64,000 nucleotides of DNA from Pseudomonadota bacterium (GTDB lineage: Bacteria; Pseudomonadota; Gammaproteobacteria; Burkholderiales; Burkholderiaceae_C), in the NCBI GenBank assembly GCA_018241405.1, contig JAFEDY010000022.1:1-64000 (forward strand). Reading direction: 5' to 3'. This document shows positions 51,778 through 60,078 of the stretch, piece after piece. Position 1 is the stretch's first letter. Every line of letters starts with the position of its first letter. The notes beneath the pieces were generated by a model. It searched no databases. It saw only the letters and a program-made list of their open reading frames with translations, and had not been told where the DNA came from. A program made the position numbers and the translations under genes.

Positions 51778-54700
51778 TTACTGGCGCTGGTGACAAGCAT
51801 CGGACATGGGCTCGGCAAATTCACGTCCCTCGATCACGCTTGGATCCCCGGGGAGGCGCACGCCTTTCAGTGTTCGCTCGAACGCGTCCATTTCCTCCGC
51901 AGATGGTGGCCAGGAAGCGCCTGTGGCGTGAACGTAGTCAGCAATGGTTTTGTACAGAAGATCCTTCGATTCGCTTGGCAATGGGTCTATACATGCCCGC
52001 CAATTGCTGCCCCATATTTCATGCAGCGCGCTGAACGCCACGATTCGATGTTCTTCCAGCACCGGTGGAATGCCAGATGCTGGACTTTCCGGATCTCGTT
52101 GCACATTGACGGCGCGCGATCTTGCGCCCTTCAACCAGCGCCACAGCAGATCCCACCCGGTTTCATCGAACTGTTCGGCCTGTTGCAGCATCGCGAGGTA
52201 GCGCACGCGATTGCCGAAGCGTTTGACCGCCCGCGGCGTGCCGCGATGCCCGCGCACGACTGGTGCCCAAGCCTCAAGCGCATGAGTGAATGCCGCTGAG
52301 TCACACACGTCACGCGTGCTTTCACGCAACCTCCAAACGAAATAACCTGACATCAGCAACAGTGTCACGGCAGCAGGCAGCACGATGACAGTCCAATCGA
52401 CGCCGGTATCCTCACCGCGTTGCAGCGATGGGGCGTATTGCGGCACCGTCGGCCCACTAATAGTAGCGCCAGCAGGCACCGGTGATGAGGCTGACCGTTG
52501 ACCCAGCATCGGTACTTCCCGAGATGCGACATTCTCACCTTGTTCCACAGAGTGAGATGCGGTGTGCTTGAAGCCATCAAACATCCAGCCAGACATGAGT
52601 CCGACGGGCACGGCGACCAATAGGCCTGCCAATGGCAGCAGACGAGTGATGCCGCTGACCGCTGCGCGCCAGCCGTTGCGACCATCTTCCGCAGGTGCCT
52701 GCAGCAGGATATGCGCAGGGATATCTTCCCGCGCCGGCACTTGCACCTCCAGGTTGATCAGCTTCTCCAGATAGTCTTGAGCATAATGCCGGCGGCGCTC
52801 GCGCTCAGCATCTTCTGGCTGCAATACACTGCGCGTGTCATCGGATCCACCCAGATTCAGCACCACGACTTCCTTGGCGATCCTTTCGAACGACATTGCC
52901 AATGCCGCCTGTACACGGTGCGTGGCCATCCCGAAGATGATCAGGCACGGTCCTGAACTCATCAAGAAGTTGACGCTCTCCATGACCGTCAGCACGGCTT
53001 CCGGCTTGCAGCGATCCAGGTCATCGATCACGATAACCATGCGGTACGGCAGAGCCTCCGCCACCTCACGAAACTGCTCACCGAAGCGCGCACGAAAATT
53101 CGTGACAGCCTGCGCGTCTTTCAATCGGAACTTGTCTGACAGGGTTGCAAACAACACTGCCGGATCCGACCCGAACGCTTTCAGAGAGCGGTATGCGGCA
53201 ATGCAGTTTCCGATAAGCGTTGCTACCGCTACCAGCCATCCGCTCCAATCCTGTAGTGGTAGCTTCTCTCCACAATCATTACTCGACATACACTTGGAGA
53301 GTATCTTTAGGTCAGCCCACAGGCGCTGCGATGTCACGTTGTCATACCCGACAACGAAGGCTATGGAGGCAACAATGGTAGTGACGCAAAGCAGCGTCAG
53401 CCCATAATATTTTACGGATCGCGTCCACAAAAGCCTGCCCCGAAAGGCGAGCCCATCCAGGCTACGCATCCGGGGCAGGCCTTGGTCGCGGATGGCGCTG
53501 AGCAGCGCGGCCAACAACTGTTCGTCACTCTGGTGATGCCAGGCGTTGAACCACACCGGTCTGCAGCCATAGCGCTCGAGATCTCGGCAGACGAGCTGCA
53601 TCAAGCTGCTTTTGCCGCTACCCCAGTCCCCGGAAATAGCCACGGTCAACGGTGGCTCCGTCGCCTGGTTGCGCAGGAAGCGCGACAAGCCTCGGGCCAG
53701 CGGCCCAAATTGCAGCCGGTCTTGGTTGAAAGTTTGAGTTGGTGCGTCCGACACTCCCATCGCTGATGCGCCGACATCTTGCGCGACGGTCTGTCGCCGC
53801 AAGGCCTTCGCAACAAAGATAGGCAGCAGCAGCAGCCCGATCCAAAACCAGGGTGCCGGGTAACGAGCGTAGCTCAGCGGCCAGCGTTCGTTACGCCAAG
53901 TCTGACCACCATCTTCACTGTGCAACAAAGCTGGTGGGTATCCAACGGCCCATAGCCGTTTTGTATCGCCGCTCATCCACAGATGCAGACGTGAAGACCC
54001 CACCCCGCTATCACGCCGCGACCACTTCCTACCTTCATCGTCTGATTGCAAAATCAAACCGCTGACACCGGCGACAGCAAGGGAAGTCCCTCGCTGATCG
54101 GTGATGACGGCGTACAACGTCGGCACGGAATCGAGCTCTATCGGCTCCCAACGCTGCCCACCGTCGGTAGTAGTAACCACGGCGCCCCCATCACCCACTG
54201 CCCAGCCGCGCTTGCCATCGGACGCGAACGCCACAGACCACAAATCGGCTTTGACACCGCTTGTCTGCTTATCCCACGAGCGCCCACTATCAGCCGTAAA
54301 CACGATGGTTCCGGCACCGCCCACTGCCCAGCCATGCTGACCATCGGAAGAGAACGCCACGGACAGCAGATGGGTTTCGACGTCGCTTTGCTGCTTTTCC
54401 CACGAGCGCCCGCCATCAGCCGTTGCCACGATGGCGCCGTTACGCGCCACGGCCCAGCCGCGTTGACCATCGGATGCGAACGCAACGGACATTAGGTCGG
54501 CTTCCACGCCGCTTTTTCGCTTTTCCCACGAGCGCCCGCCATCAGTCGTTACCACGATGGCACCATTTCGGCCCACGGCCCAGCCGCGTTGACCAGCAGA
54601 TTCGAATGCTACGGACAGCAGGTCGACTTCGACGCCACTTCTCTGCCTTTTCCACGAGCGCCCGCCGTTGACGGTGGCCATGATGAGCCCTGCAGCGCCA

Positions 54701-55881
54701 ACCGCCCAGCCACGTTCGCCATCGGACGGGAACACCACAGACTTCAATGAGGTCTGCACACCGCTGGTTCGTGTCTCCCATGAGCGCCCACCGTCTGCCG
54801 CGGCCAGAATGATCCCGCCAGCGCCCACAGCCCAGCCGCGTCCGCCATCGGACAGGAATGCCACGGACTCCAGGTCGATTTGCACGCCGCTGGTCTGCTC
54901 CACCCAAGTGCGCCCACCATCAACCGTGGCCACAATGGTTCCGCGATTGCCTACCGCCCAGCCGCGCTGGCCATCGGACAGGAACGCCACGGACTCCAGG
55001 TCGATTTGCACGCCGCTGGTCTGCTCCACCCAAGTGCGCCCACCATCAACCGTGGCCACAATGGTTCCGCGATTGCCTACCGCCCAGCCGCGCTGGCCAT
55101 CGGACAGGAATGCCACGGACTCCAGGTCGATTTGCACGCCGCTGGTCTGCTCCACCCAAGTGCGCCCACCATCAACCGTGGCCACAATGGTTCCGCGATT
55201 ACCTACCGCCCAGCCGCGCTGGCTATCGGACAGGAACGCCACGGACTCCAGGTTGGTTTGCACGCCGCTGGTCTGCTCCGCCCAAGTGCGCCCACCATCA
55301 ACCGTGACCACGATGGTTCCGCCATTGCCTACCACCCAGCCATGCTGGCCATCGGGGGAGAAGGCCACCGATCCAAGGGCGGTACTCACACCGCTGATTC
55401 GCTTCTCCCACGAATGCCCGCCATCAATCGTAGCCAGAATGGTTCCGAAATTGCCTACCGCCCAGCCACGCAGGCCATCGGCGGCGAATGTCACCGACCA
55501 TAGGTCAAATAGCACACCGCTGATCTGCGTTTTCCACGAACGCCCGCCGTCTGATGTCGCCACAATGGTTCCGCCATTGCCTACCGCCCAGGCCTTCATG
55601 CCATCGGCCGTTGTATGAACCATACTCAATTTTGCAGGGATCGAGGGAAGCCGTGCATAAGCATTTGTTTCCAGCGGATAACGCAACCAGTCCCACACCG
55701 AACGCGCCGCAGTGGCCTGCAGCGGGTGTGGGTTGGGCGTTTGCAGCCAAGCCGTGGCGCAGACAAGCACCAGCCACATTACTGCGAAGATGGCCCAGGC
55801 GGGCTGCAAGACAAAGCGGCGGCGCCGTAGCTCACCCGAACTTTCCTTGCCCGATACAAGGGAGGATTGCGGCAACTCCAT
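51778..55881 (-). CDS. Membrane protein fusing 14 YCF48-like blades to a KAP-type P-loop NTPase
   Basis: This 1367-residue protein is the most unusual in the window. A basic start (LRRRR, 18-22) precedes a membrane helix (about 27-46). Residues 90-665 are fourteen repeats with Trp at 98, 140, 182 and so on to 560, exactly every 42 residues, then two worn blades (around 602 and 644); each reads like GWAVGNRGTIVATVDGGRTW. A second helix (677-693) is followed by KRR-type positive charge. The NTPase has Walker A GDWGSGKSS (751-759) and KAP-type Walker B MVIVIDDLDRCKP (948-960), with two helices inserted between them (826-845, 880-896) and two more at 1080-1100 and 1163-1183. Predicted topology puts the propellers in the periplasm and the NTPase in the cytoplasm. 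A strong AGGAGGT ribosome site precedes the ATG. Role unknown; KAP NTPases include phage-exclusion protein PifA. Confidence 0.85.
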   Translation of the reverse strand: MELPQSSLVSGKESSGELRRRRFVLQPAWAIFAVMWLVLVCATAWLQTPNPHPLQATAARSVWDWLRYPLETNAYARLPSIPAKLSMVHTTADGMKAWAVGNGGTIVATSDGGRSWKTQISGVLFDLWSVTFAADGLRGWAVGNFGTILATIDGGHSWEKRISGVSTALGSVAFSPDGQHGWVVGNGGTIVVTVDGGRTWAEQTSGVQTNLESVAFLSDSQRGWAVGNRGTIVATVDGGRTWVEQTSGVQIDLESVAFLSDGQRGWAVGNRGTIVATVDGGRTWVEQTSGVQIDLESVAFLSDGQRGWAVGNRGTIVATVDGGRTWVEQTSGVQIDLESVAFLSDGGRGWAVGAGGIILAAADGGRSWETRTSGVQTSLKSVVFPSDGERGWAVGAAGLIMATVNGGRSWKRQRSGVEVDLLSVAFESAGQRGWAVGRNGAIVVTTDGGRSWEKRKSGVEADLMSVAFASDGQRGWAVARNGAIVATADGGRSWEKQQSDVETHLLSVAFSSDGQHGWAVGGAGTIVFTADSGRSWDKQTSGVKADLWSVAFASDGKRGWAVGDGGAVVTTTDGGQRWEPIELDSVPTLYAVITDQRGTSLAVAGVSGLILQSDDEGRKWSRRDSGVGSSRLHLWMSGDTKRLWAVGYPPALLHSEDGGQTWRNERWPLSYARYPAPWFWIGLLLLPIFVAKALRRQTVAQDVGASAMGVSDAPTQTFNQDRLQFGPLARGLSRFLRNQATEPPLTVAISGDWGSGKSSLMQLVCRDLERYGCRPVWFNAWHHQSDEQLLAALLSAIRDQGLPRMRSLDGLAFRGRLLWTRSVKYYGLTLLCVTTIVASIAFVVGYDNVTSQRLWADLKILSKCMSSNDCGEKLPLQDWSGWLVAVATLIGNCIAAYRSLKAFGSDPAVLFATLSDKFRLKDAQAVTNFRARFGEQFREVAEALPYRMVIVIDDLDRCKPEAVLTVMESVNFLMSSGPCLIIFGMATHRVQAALAMSFERIAKEVVVLNLGGSDDTRSVLQPEDAERERRRHYAQDYLEKLINLEVQVPAREDIPAHILLQAPAEDGRNGWRAAVSGITRLLPLAGLLVAVPVGLMSGWMFDGFKHTASHSVEQGENVASREVPMLGQRSASSPVPAGATISGPTVPQYAPSLQRGEDTGVDWTVIVLPAAVTLLLMSGYFVWRLRESTRDVCDSAAFTHALEAWAPVVRGHRGTPRAVKRFGNRVRYLAMLQQAEQFDETGWDLLWRWLKGARSRAVNVQRDPESPASGIPPVLEEHRIVAFSALHEIWGSNWRACIDPLPSESKDLLYKTIADYVHATGASWPPSAEEMDAFERTLKGVRLPGDPSVIEGREFAEPMSDACHQRQ
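54834..55212 (-). repeat. Three near-identical 126-bp blade units
   Basis: The blades around Trp224, Trp266 and Trp308 are encoded by almost identical 126-bp units (for instance the repeated text GTGGCCACAATGGTTCCGCG on the plus strand). The other blades are more diverged. This points to recent unit duplication or conversion within the gene. Confidence 0.88.
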
Positions 55882-56182
55882 CGTCGACCTCCTAGGATTT
55901 CAAATTGGTCAAATGTTGTCCAATTGGATCGGACAGGTACATATGCCCTCACCACCGATCGATCCGCGCCATCCAATTTGCTACAACGACGGCGGAAAAG
56001 TCAACTCTCGACGGCAGCACGCAAGTTCACCGCAGCCGCACGAAGGAGCCTTTCATCGACTCGCGTCTTATACGCCTGCTGAAGCTGGCGCGCTCGCGGC
56101 TACCGACCGCCTGTCTTATTCAGCCCGCAGCGGAGCCACCACCGCGATCGACTCGCTGTGCAGCTGCCAAGCCAGATCCTCA
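55882..56182 (-). promoter_or_regulatory. Upstream region of the KAP gene
   Basis: This 301-bp stretch has no convincing gene. On the minus strand it ends in TAGGAGGT, seven bases before the KAP ATG. The self-complementary TCCAATTGGA is at 55919-55928, with an inverted AAATTGG/CCAATT pair around it, a possible control site. It is more AT-rich than flanking core DNA and ends at the right duplication. Confidence 0.45.
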
Positions 56183-56540
56183 GCCTGGTTCCTCGTCGCC
56201 GCACGTGGTGCCCCTGCCCTGGTCCGACACGGCCGCCGTCGATCCCGAGGAAACCTTCGTCGCCGCCCTGTCGAGCTGCCACATGCTGTGGTTTTTGTCG
56301 ATCGCGGCGCGTCGGGGCTTTTGCGTGGACAACTACCGCGACGCCGCCGAGGGCGTGATGGCACGCAATGCCGCCGGCCGCATGGCCATGACCGTGGTCA
56401 CGCTGCGCCCGGCCGTGCGCTTTGGCGGACAGCAACCCACACCCGAGGAGCTGCGCGCCCTGCACCACGAGGCCCATGAGGAATGCTTCATCGCCAACTC
56501 GGTGACCACCGAGGTGCGCTGCGAGGCTGTGGCGACCTGA
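56183..56540 (+). pseudogene. 3' fragment of the osmC gene
   Basis: This encodes OsmC from about residue 39 (PGSSSPHVVPLPWSD) to the stop, including both cysteines, but lacks the first 38 residues. It differs from the intact gene at three residues near its left edge (DTAAVDPEETF for DAAAIDPEEAF). The reading frame stays open upstream into unrelated text, so a fusion product is possible but unlikely to fold. Confidence 0.85.
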
Positions 56541-56848
56541 GCCGCCAGGCTACTCTTCGCCCGGCTTGTTGCGCGCCCGGCGCTCGTCACGCTTGCGCTG
56601 CTCGGCCTTGCGCTCGGCGCGCAGCTTTTCCTGCACGCGCGCTGCGGCAAGCCAGGCCTCGAACTCCTCGGGCGTCTCCAGCGTCACGCGGCCCAGGGAG
56701 GCGCTGCGCAGGTCGGTCAGCACGATCTCGGCGGCCTTCTGCATGTTCAGCCGCCCGCCGCTCATCACCGCGCCGCGCTTGCGCGCGATGCGTTCCAGCA
56801 GCTCGTCGTCATGGGCGGCGCCGATGGCCGCGGCCTCCAGTCCCAGCT
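56183..56848 (+). repeat. Right copy of the 666-bp direct duplication
   Basis: This is the partner of 51104-51769. Together the two copies bracket the KAP gene and its upstream region, 4.4 kb of unique DNA. In this copy ylqF is complete and osmC is cut. Confidence 0.88.
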
Positions 56849-57506
56849 TGTAGCGCGCGTCAAGCAGCGGCGCATAGTGGCGCTTGAGGTAGGCCAGCAG
56901 CTCCAGTGCCACCTCTTCCTCATCGTAGGCGTTGCGGCCCACCGCCCCGCTGGCGGCGAGCTTGAAGCCGCTCTCGGGCACGATGATGCGCGGCCACAGC
57001 ATGCCGGGCGTGTCCCACAGGTAGAAGTCATCGTCGAGCACGATGCGCTGCTCCTGCTTGGTGACGCCGGCCTCGTCGCCGGTCTTGGCCTGGCGCTTGG
57101 CCGACAGGGTGTTGATCAGCGTGGACTTGCCCACGTTGGGTATGCCGCAGATCAGCACCCGCATGGGCCGCGACATGCCGCGCCGGTTGGGCGCGAGCAG
57201 GCGGCAGGCCTCGACAAGCCGGCGCGCGGGCGCGGCGTCCGAAGCGTCGAGCGCAATCGCGCTGGTGGCGGGCCGCGCGTTGTACCAGGCCAGCCAGTCG
57301 GGCGTGCGCGCCGGGTCGGCCACATCCTGCTTGTTGAGCACCTTGAGCGTGGGCTTGTGCGCCGTGAGCTCGGCCAAGAGCGGGTTGGCGCTGGAGCCGG
57401 GCAGGCGCGCGTCCAGCAGCTCGATGACCACGTCGATGTCCTTGATGCGCTCGCCTATCGCCTTGCGCGTCAGGTGCATGTGACCGGGGAACCACTGGAT
57501 GGCCAT
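56550..57506 (-). CDS. ylqF: Ribosome biogenesis GTPase YlqF/RbgA
   Basis: The 318-residue circularly permuted GTPase assists late assembly of the large ribosomal subunit. G4 (LNKQDVAD, about 60) precedes G1 (GIPNVGKST, about 125) and G3 (WDTPGMLWP), the order that defines the family. It starts MAIQWFPGHMHLTRKAI, the usual beginning, at 57506. The C-terminal ANTAR-like tail is highly charged (RAERKAEQRKRDERRARNK). This is the intact copy; the last 98 codons are duplicated at 51471-51769. Confidence 0.92.
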   Translation of the reverse strand: MAIQWFPGHMHLTRKAIGERIKDIDVVIELLDARLPGSSANPLLAELTAHKPTLKVLNKQDVADPARTPDWLAWYNARPATSAIALDASDAAPARRLVEACRLLAPNRRGMSRPMRVLICGIPNVGKSTLINTLSAKRQAKTGDEAGVTKQEQRIVLDDDFYLWDTPGMLWPRIIVPESGFKLAASGAVGRNAYDEEEVALELLAYLKRHYAPLLDARYKLGLEAAAIGAAHDDELLERIARKRGAVMSGGRLNMQKAAEIVLTDLRSASLGRVTLETPEEFEAWLAAARVQEKLRAERKAEQRKRDERRARNKPGEE

Positions 57507-57560
57507 GGGCTGTACTTTCACTTATCAAACTCGGGGAAGGCGCCAAGGATAATCGCCCCC

Positions 57561-57785
57561 ATGCCCTCTTCCCCCCAGCGCAAACAGGATTCCGAGCTGC
57601 TGCTCAAGGGCGCGGTCTGCGCGCTGATCGGCGCCATCATCCTATTGGCCCCCTATGTGGCACGCTCGCCCGACGTCCGCGCGCTCATGGCCCAGGTGTA
57701 TCTGGCGGGCTGGTTTGCGCTGGTGCTGGGCTGCGCGTTTCTGCTGCGGTATGGGCTGATCCTCTGGCGCGGGCGTGGGCGCTGA
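57561..57785 (+). CDS. Small two-helix membrane protein
   Basis: The 74-residue protein (MPSSPQRKQDSELLLKG) has two hydrophobic segments, AVCALIGAIILLAPYVA and VYLAGWFALVLGCAFLLRYGL, and basic ends, typical of small conserved betaproteobacterial membrane proteins. I know no function. It is divergent from ylqF, with 54 bp between the starts. Confidence 0.6.
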   Translation: MPSSPQRKQDSELLLKGAVCALIGAIILLAPYVARSPDVRALMAQVYLAGWFALVLGCAFLLRYGLILWRGRGR

Positions 57786-58354
57786 CCCGCGCGGCGCCAC
57801 ACGCCAGCGCTTTGCCGCTCGGCGAGGTGTACGTCCTACCGCCTATCGAAGAACACGGCCCATTCACGAGCTTGTGTGACATGAACCAGTCCAGCGGGCA
57901 CTCAAACTTGAACGTGCAGTTGACGACTTCGGTCTTGCCGACCTGCGGGAATCTACGGTCTTCCTTCGGTGCGGAATACGGCGAAGGTAGCAACTGGGCG
58001 GGCGAATTGTGTGACTTGGACCTTGAAACCGGGGTTTCACTGAGAGCGGCATTGCAGCGACAGGGGTGCCCCCACTGCCGTTGGTCCAGCCCCCTGATGG
58101 GGGCTGCAGGCGTGCAATGCCCCCTTTGCCAAGGCACAAGTAGGCGCACCACGTGCTCGCAACGCCCCTCCCCCTTATCCGCATGTCCCCGTGGCCTATG
58201 GGCCGCCTTTGCCCCGAACTGCCGCACACCTCAATGCATCGTGCCTGACACCCAATGCCGAGCACCCAGACTGCACGAGCCTGCCAAGCTGAGACCGTGC
58301 CGCGCATCGGTATGCTCTGGTGCAAAACCCTGACTTTACGGCTACATGGCCCTT
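57786..58354. other. 569-bp region without a convincing gene
   Basis: Open frames on both strands here lack family features and good starts. One minus-strand reading holds VVNCTFKFECPLDWF, which could be a relic of a small coding region but has no start or partner. No RNase P, SRP, 6S or tmRNA signature is seen. The right end is occupied by the tRNA-Lys terminator. Confidence 0.5.
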
Positions 58355-58395
58355 GAAAAAAGAAAAAGCGCACCATCAATTTGATAGCGCGCTTT
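58355..58395 (-). terminator. Terminator after tRNA-Lys
   Basis: AAAGCGC (58365-58371) pairs with GCGCTTT (58389-58395); an inner ATCA/TGAT stem tightens the loop. On the minus strand TTTTTCTTTTTTC follows. It lies 13 bp after the tRNA. Confidence 0.82.
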
Positions 58396-58407
58396 CCTTG
58401 TGTAACT

Positions 58408-58483
58408 TGGTAGGACGTACAAGATTCGAACTTGTGACCAACGGATTAAAAGTCCGCTGCTCTACCAACTGAGCTAACGTCCC
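58408..58483 (-). tRNA. tRNA-Lys (anticodon TTT)
   Basis: The reverse strand reads GGGACGTTAGCTCAGTTGG, TTT anticodon in GACTTTTAATC, T-loop AGTTCGAATCT, and ACGTCCTA followed by encoded CCA. The acceptor stem has a G-T pair at its first position; all other stems pair. Length is 73 nt plus CCA. Confidence 0.95.
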
Positions 58484-58515
58484 ACACCTGCCGCATCGCT
58501 GCAGCAAAGTCGCGC

Positions 58516-58521
58516 ATTATA
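58516..58521 (-). promoter_or_regulatory. -10 box of tRNA-Lys
   Basis: A consensus TATAAT on the minus strand, 32 bases before the tRNA start. A clear -35 at standard spacing is not evident. Confidence 0.5.
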
Positions 58522-58531
58522 GCGTGGTTTA

Positions 58532-59305
58532 TTAGGGTTTCCCGGCAAGGGTATCGAGCACCCAACCTGCTGCACACTGGCCGAAGGTAGCCGTGACTGC
58601 CACCGAGGATCCATAGCCGTGGCAATTGAGGCTGCCGTCGCCTTCCTGCACGCTGCAAGAGGCATGCGGCGGGGCCACAGATTCGCGGCTGAAGACGCAG
58701 GCGATGCCGATGCGCTTGCCCGCACGGGCCGCGCCGTGCTCTTTGCGCAGGCGGTAGCGCAGCTGCGCAAGCAAGGGGTCGTGCGTGGTGTGGGCCAGGT
58801 CGTCCAGGTCCGCCTTGTGCGCCAACCGCTTGCCGCCCGCCGCTCCCACGGTGACGAAGGGCCGGCGGTTTATGAGTGCCCATGCGGCCATGGCCGTCTT
58901 GGCGCGGACCTGGTCGCAGGCGTCGATGACGGCATCCACTTGGGTGGGTAGGATGGCTGGCCAATTCGCAGGTTCGACGAATTCTTCGACGCATTCGACC
59001 TGGCAGTCTGGGTTGATGAGTGCGATGCGCTCGGCCATGGCCTGTACCTTGGCCTGCCCAAGGGTTGTGCTCAGGGCGTGGATCTGGCGATTGATGTTGG
59101 ACTCGGCAACATGGTCCAGGTCGATGAGGGTCAACCGCTCGACACCACTGCGGGCCAGGGCCTCGGCGGCCCAGGAGCCTACTCCGCCGATGCCGACGAC
59201 GGCGACATGGGCGGCGCGGATGCGGGCCGCGCCCTCCACGCCGTACAGCCGGGCCAGGCCGCCGAAGCGGCGCTCCAGGTCGGCCGGTTCGTGCAGGGTA
59301 CTCAC
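58532..59305 (-). CDS. tcdA: tRNA threonylcarbamoyladenosine dehydratase
   Basis: TcdA (CsdL/YgdL) uses ATP to cyclise t6A37 in tRNA to ct6A. The 257-residue protein is an E1-like adenylating enzyme: the glycine loop VVGIGGVGSWAAEALARSGV, LIDLDHVAESNINRQIHAL, VDAVIDACDQVRAK, and late NCHGYGSSVAVTATFG. The start is GTG at 59305 because it overlaps the cpoB stop by four bases and begins the family-like text ERRFGGLARLYG at once. tRNA-Lys lies downstream. Confidence 0.9.
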   Translation of the reverse strand: MSTLHEPADLERRFGGLARLYGVEGAARIRAAHVAVVGIGGVGSWAAEALARSGVERLTLIDLDHVAESNINRQIHALSTTLGQAKVQAMAERIALINPDCQVECVEEFVEPANWPAILPTQVDAVIDACDQVRAKTAMAAWALINRRPFVTVGAAGGKRLAHKADLDDLAHTTHDPLLAQLRYRLRKEHGAARAGKRIGIACVFSRESVAPPHASCSVQEGDGSLNCHGYGSSVAVTATFGQCAAGWVLDTLAGKP

Positions 59306-60078
59306 TTCAGGCGCGCCAGGCGTTCCTTGGCGGCTGCCGCGGCCTCGGACTGCGGGTAGACGCGCAGCAGGTCTTCCAGGGTCTTGCGCGCGGCGCGTGT
59401 GTCCTTGAGCTCGACCTGGCAATTGGCGATCGACAGCGCCGCCTCGGGCGCGCGCGCATGGTCGGGTGCAGCCGTCAGCAGGGCCTTGAAATTGGCGATG
59501 GCTTCCTTGTAGTCGCGGTTGGCGTACTGCGCGTTGCCCAGCCAGAAGCGCGCCGAAGGCACATAGCCCGACTGCGGGTACTGGCGCACAAAGTTGCCAA
59601 AGGCCGTGGCCGCGTCGGGGAACTTGCCCGCGCGGAACACCGCCAAGGCAGCCTCGAAGTCGCGCTTTTCCGCCGGGTCTGCGCGGAACTCATGGCCGTC
59701 GACAGTGACAGTGATGGGCTCGAACTGGCGCAGCCGCTCGTCCACACCACGCGCCATGTCCTTTTGCCGGCGCTGCAGTTCCGCCACGTCACGTTGCAGC
59801 TGCTCGTTCTGGCCGCGCAGGTTGGCCTGCTCCGTGCGCAGTGCCTCGATCTGCGCCTGCAGATCCAGCAGGCTGCGGCGCAGCTGCGATGCCTCGTCGC
59901 TGGAGCGCTGATTGGCCTGCTGCATGGTGTCGACGCGCTGGCGCAGCTCCAGAATGGCGCGGCGCGCCTCATCATCCCCGAACAGCGCGTAGCTGGGCAG
60001 GGCCCAGGTGGCGACCGCCGTGAAGACCACGGCGCTCAAGATGCGCGAGCGCTGGTGCAAAGACATGGGCGCGGCCAT
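59302..60078 (-). CDS. cpoB: Cell division coordinator CpoB
   Basis: CpoB (YbgF) links the Tol-Pal system to septal peptidoglycan synthesis in the periplasm. The 258-residue protein has a signal peptide (ILSAVVFTAVATWALPSYA), a long coiled coil (about 30-110; LELRQRVDTMQQANQ, LRRSLLDLQAQIEALRTEQ) and three TPRs (FEAALAVFRAGKFPDAATAF, YKEAIANFKALL, AARKTLEDLL). Its start overlaps the Pal stop (TGATG). The alternative Met5 start is possible. Confidence 0.92.
   Translation of the reverse strand: MAAPMSLHQRSRILSAVVFTAVATWALPSYALFGDDEARRAILELRQRVDTMQQANQRSSDEASQLRRSLLDLQAQIEALRTEQANLRGQNEQLQRDVAELQRRQKDMARGVDERLRQFEPITVTVDGHEFRADPAEKRDFEAALAVFRAGKFPDAATAFGNFVRQYPQSGYVPSARFWLGNAQYANRDYKEAIANFKALLTAAPDHARAPEAALSIANCQVELKDTRAARKTLEDLLRVYPQSEAAAAAKERLARLK

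Noticed and set aside
51471..51779. Truncated ylqF as an independent functional small gene
   Set aside because: It has neither GTPase motifs nor its own start signal, and it matches the end of the intact gene at a constant offset.
55905..56540. Possible 211-residue chimeric protein joining new sequence to the OsmC fragment
   Set aside because: The first part has no coding character; the open frame reflects chance continuation from the duplication edge.
57812..58333. Plus-strand open frame of 173 codons in the gene-free stretch
   Set aside because: Composition is Cys/Arg/Ser-rich without domain pattern, and there is no credible start; the overlapping minus frame is no better.
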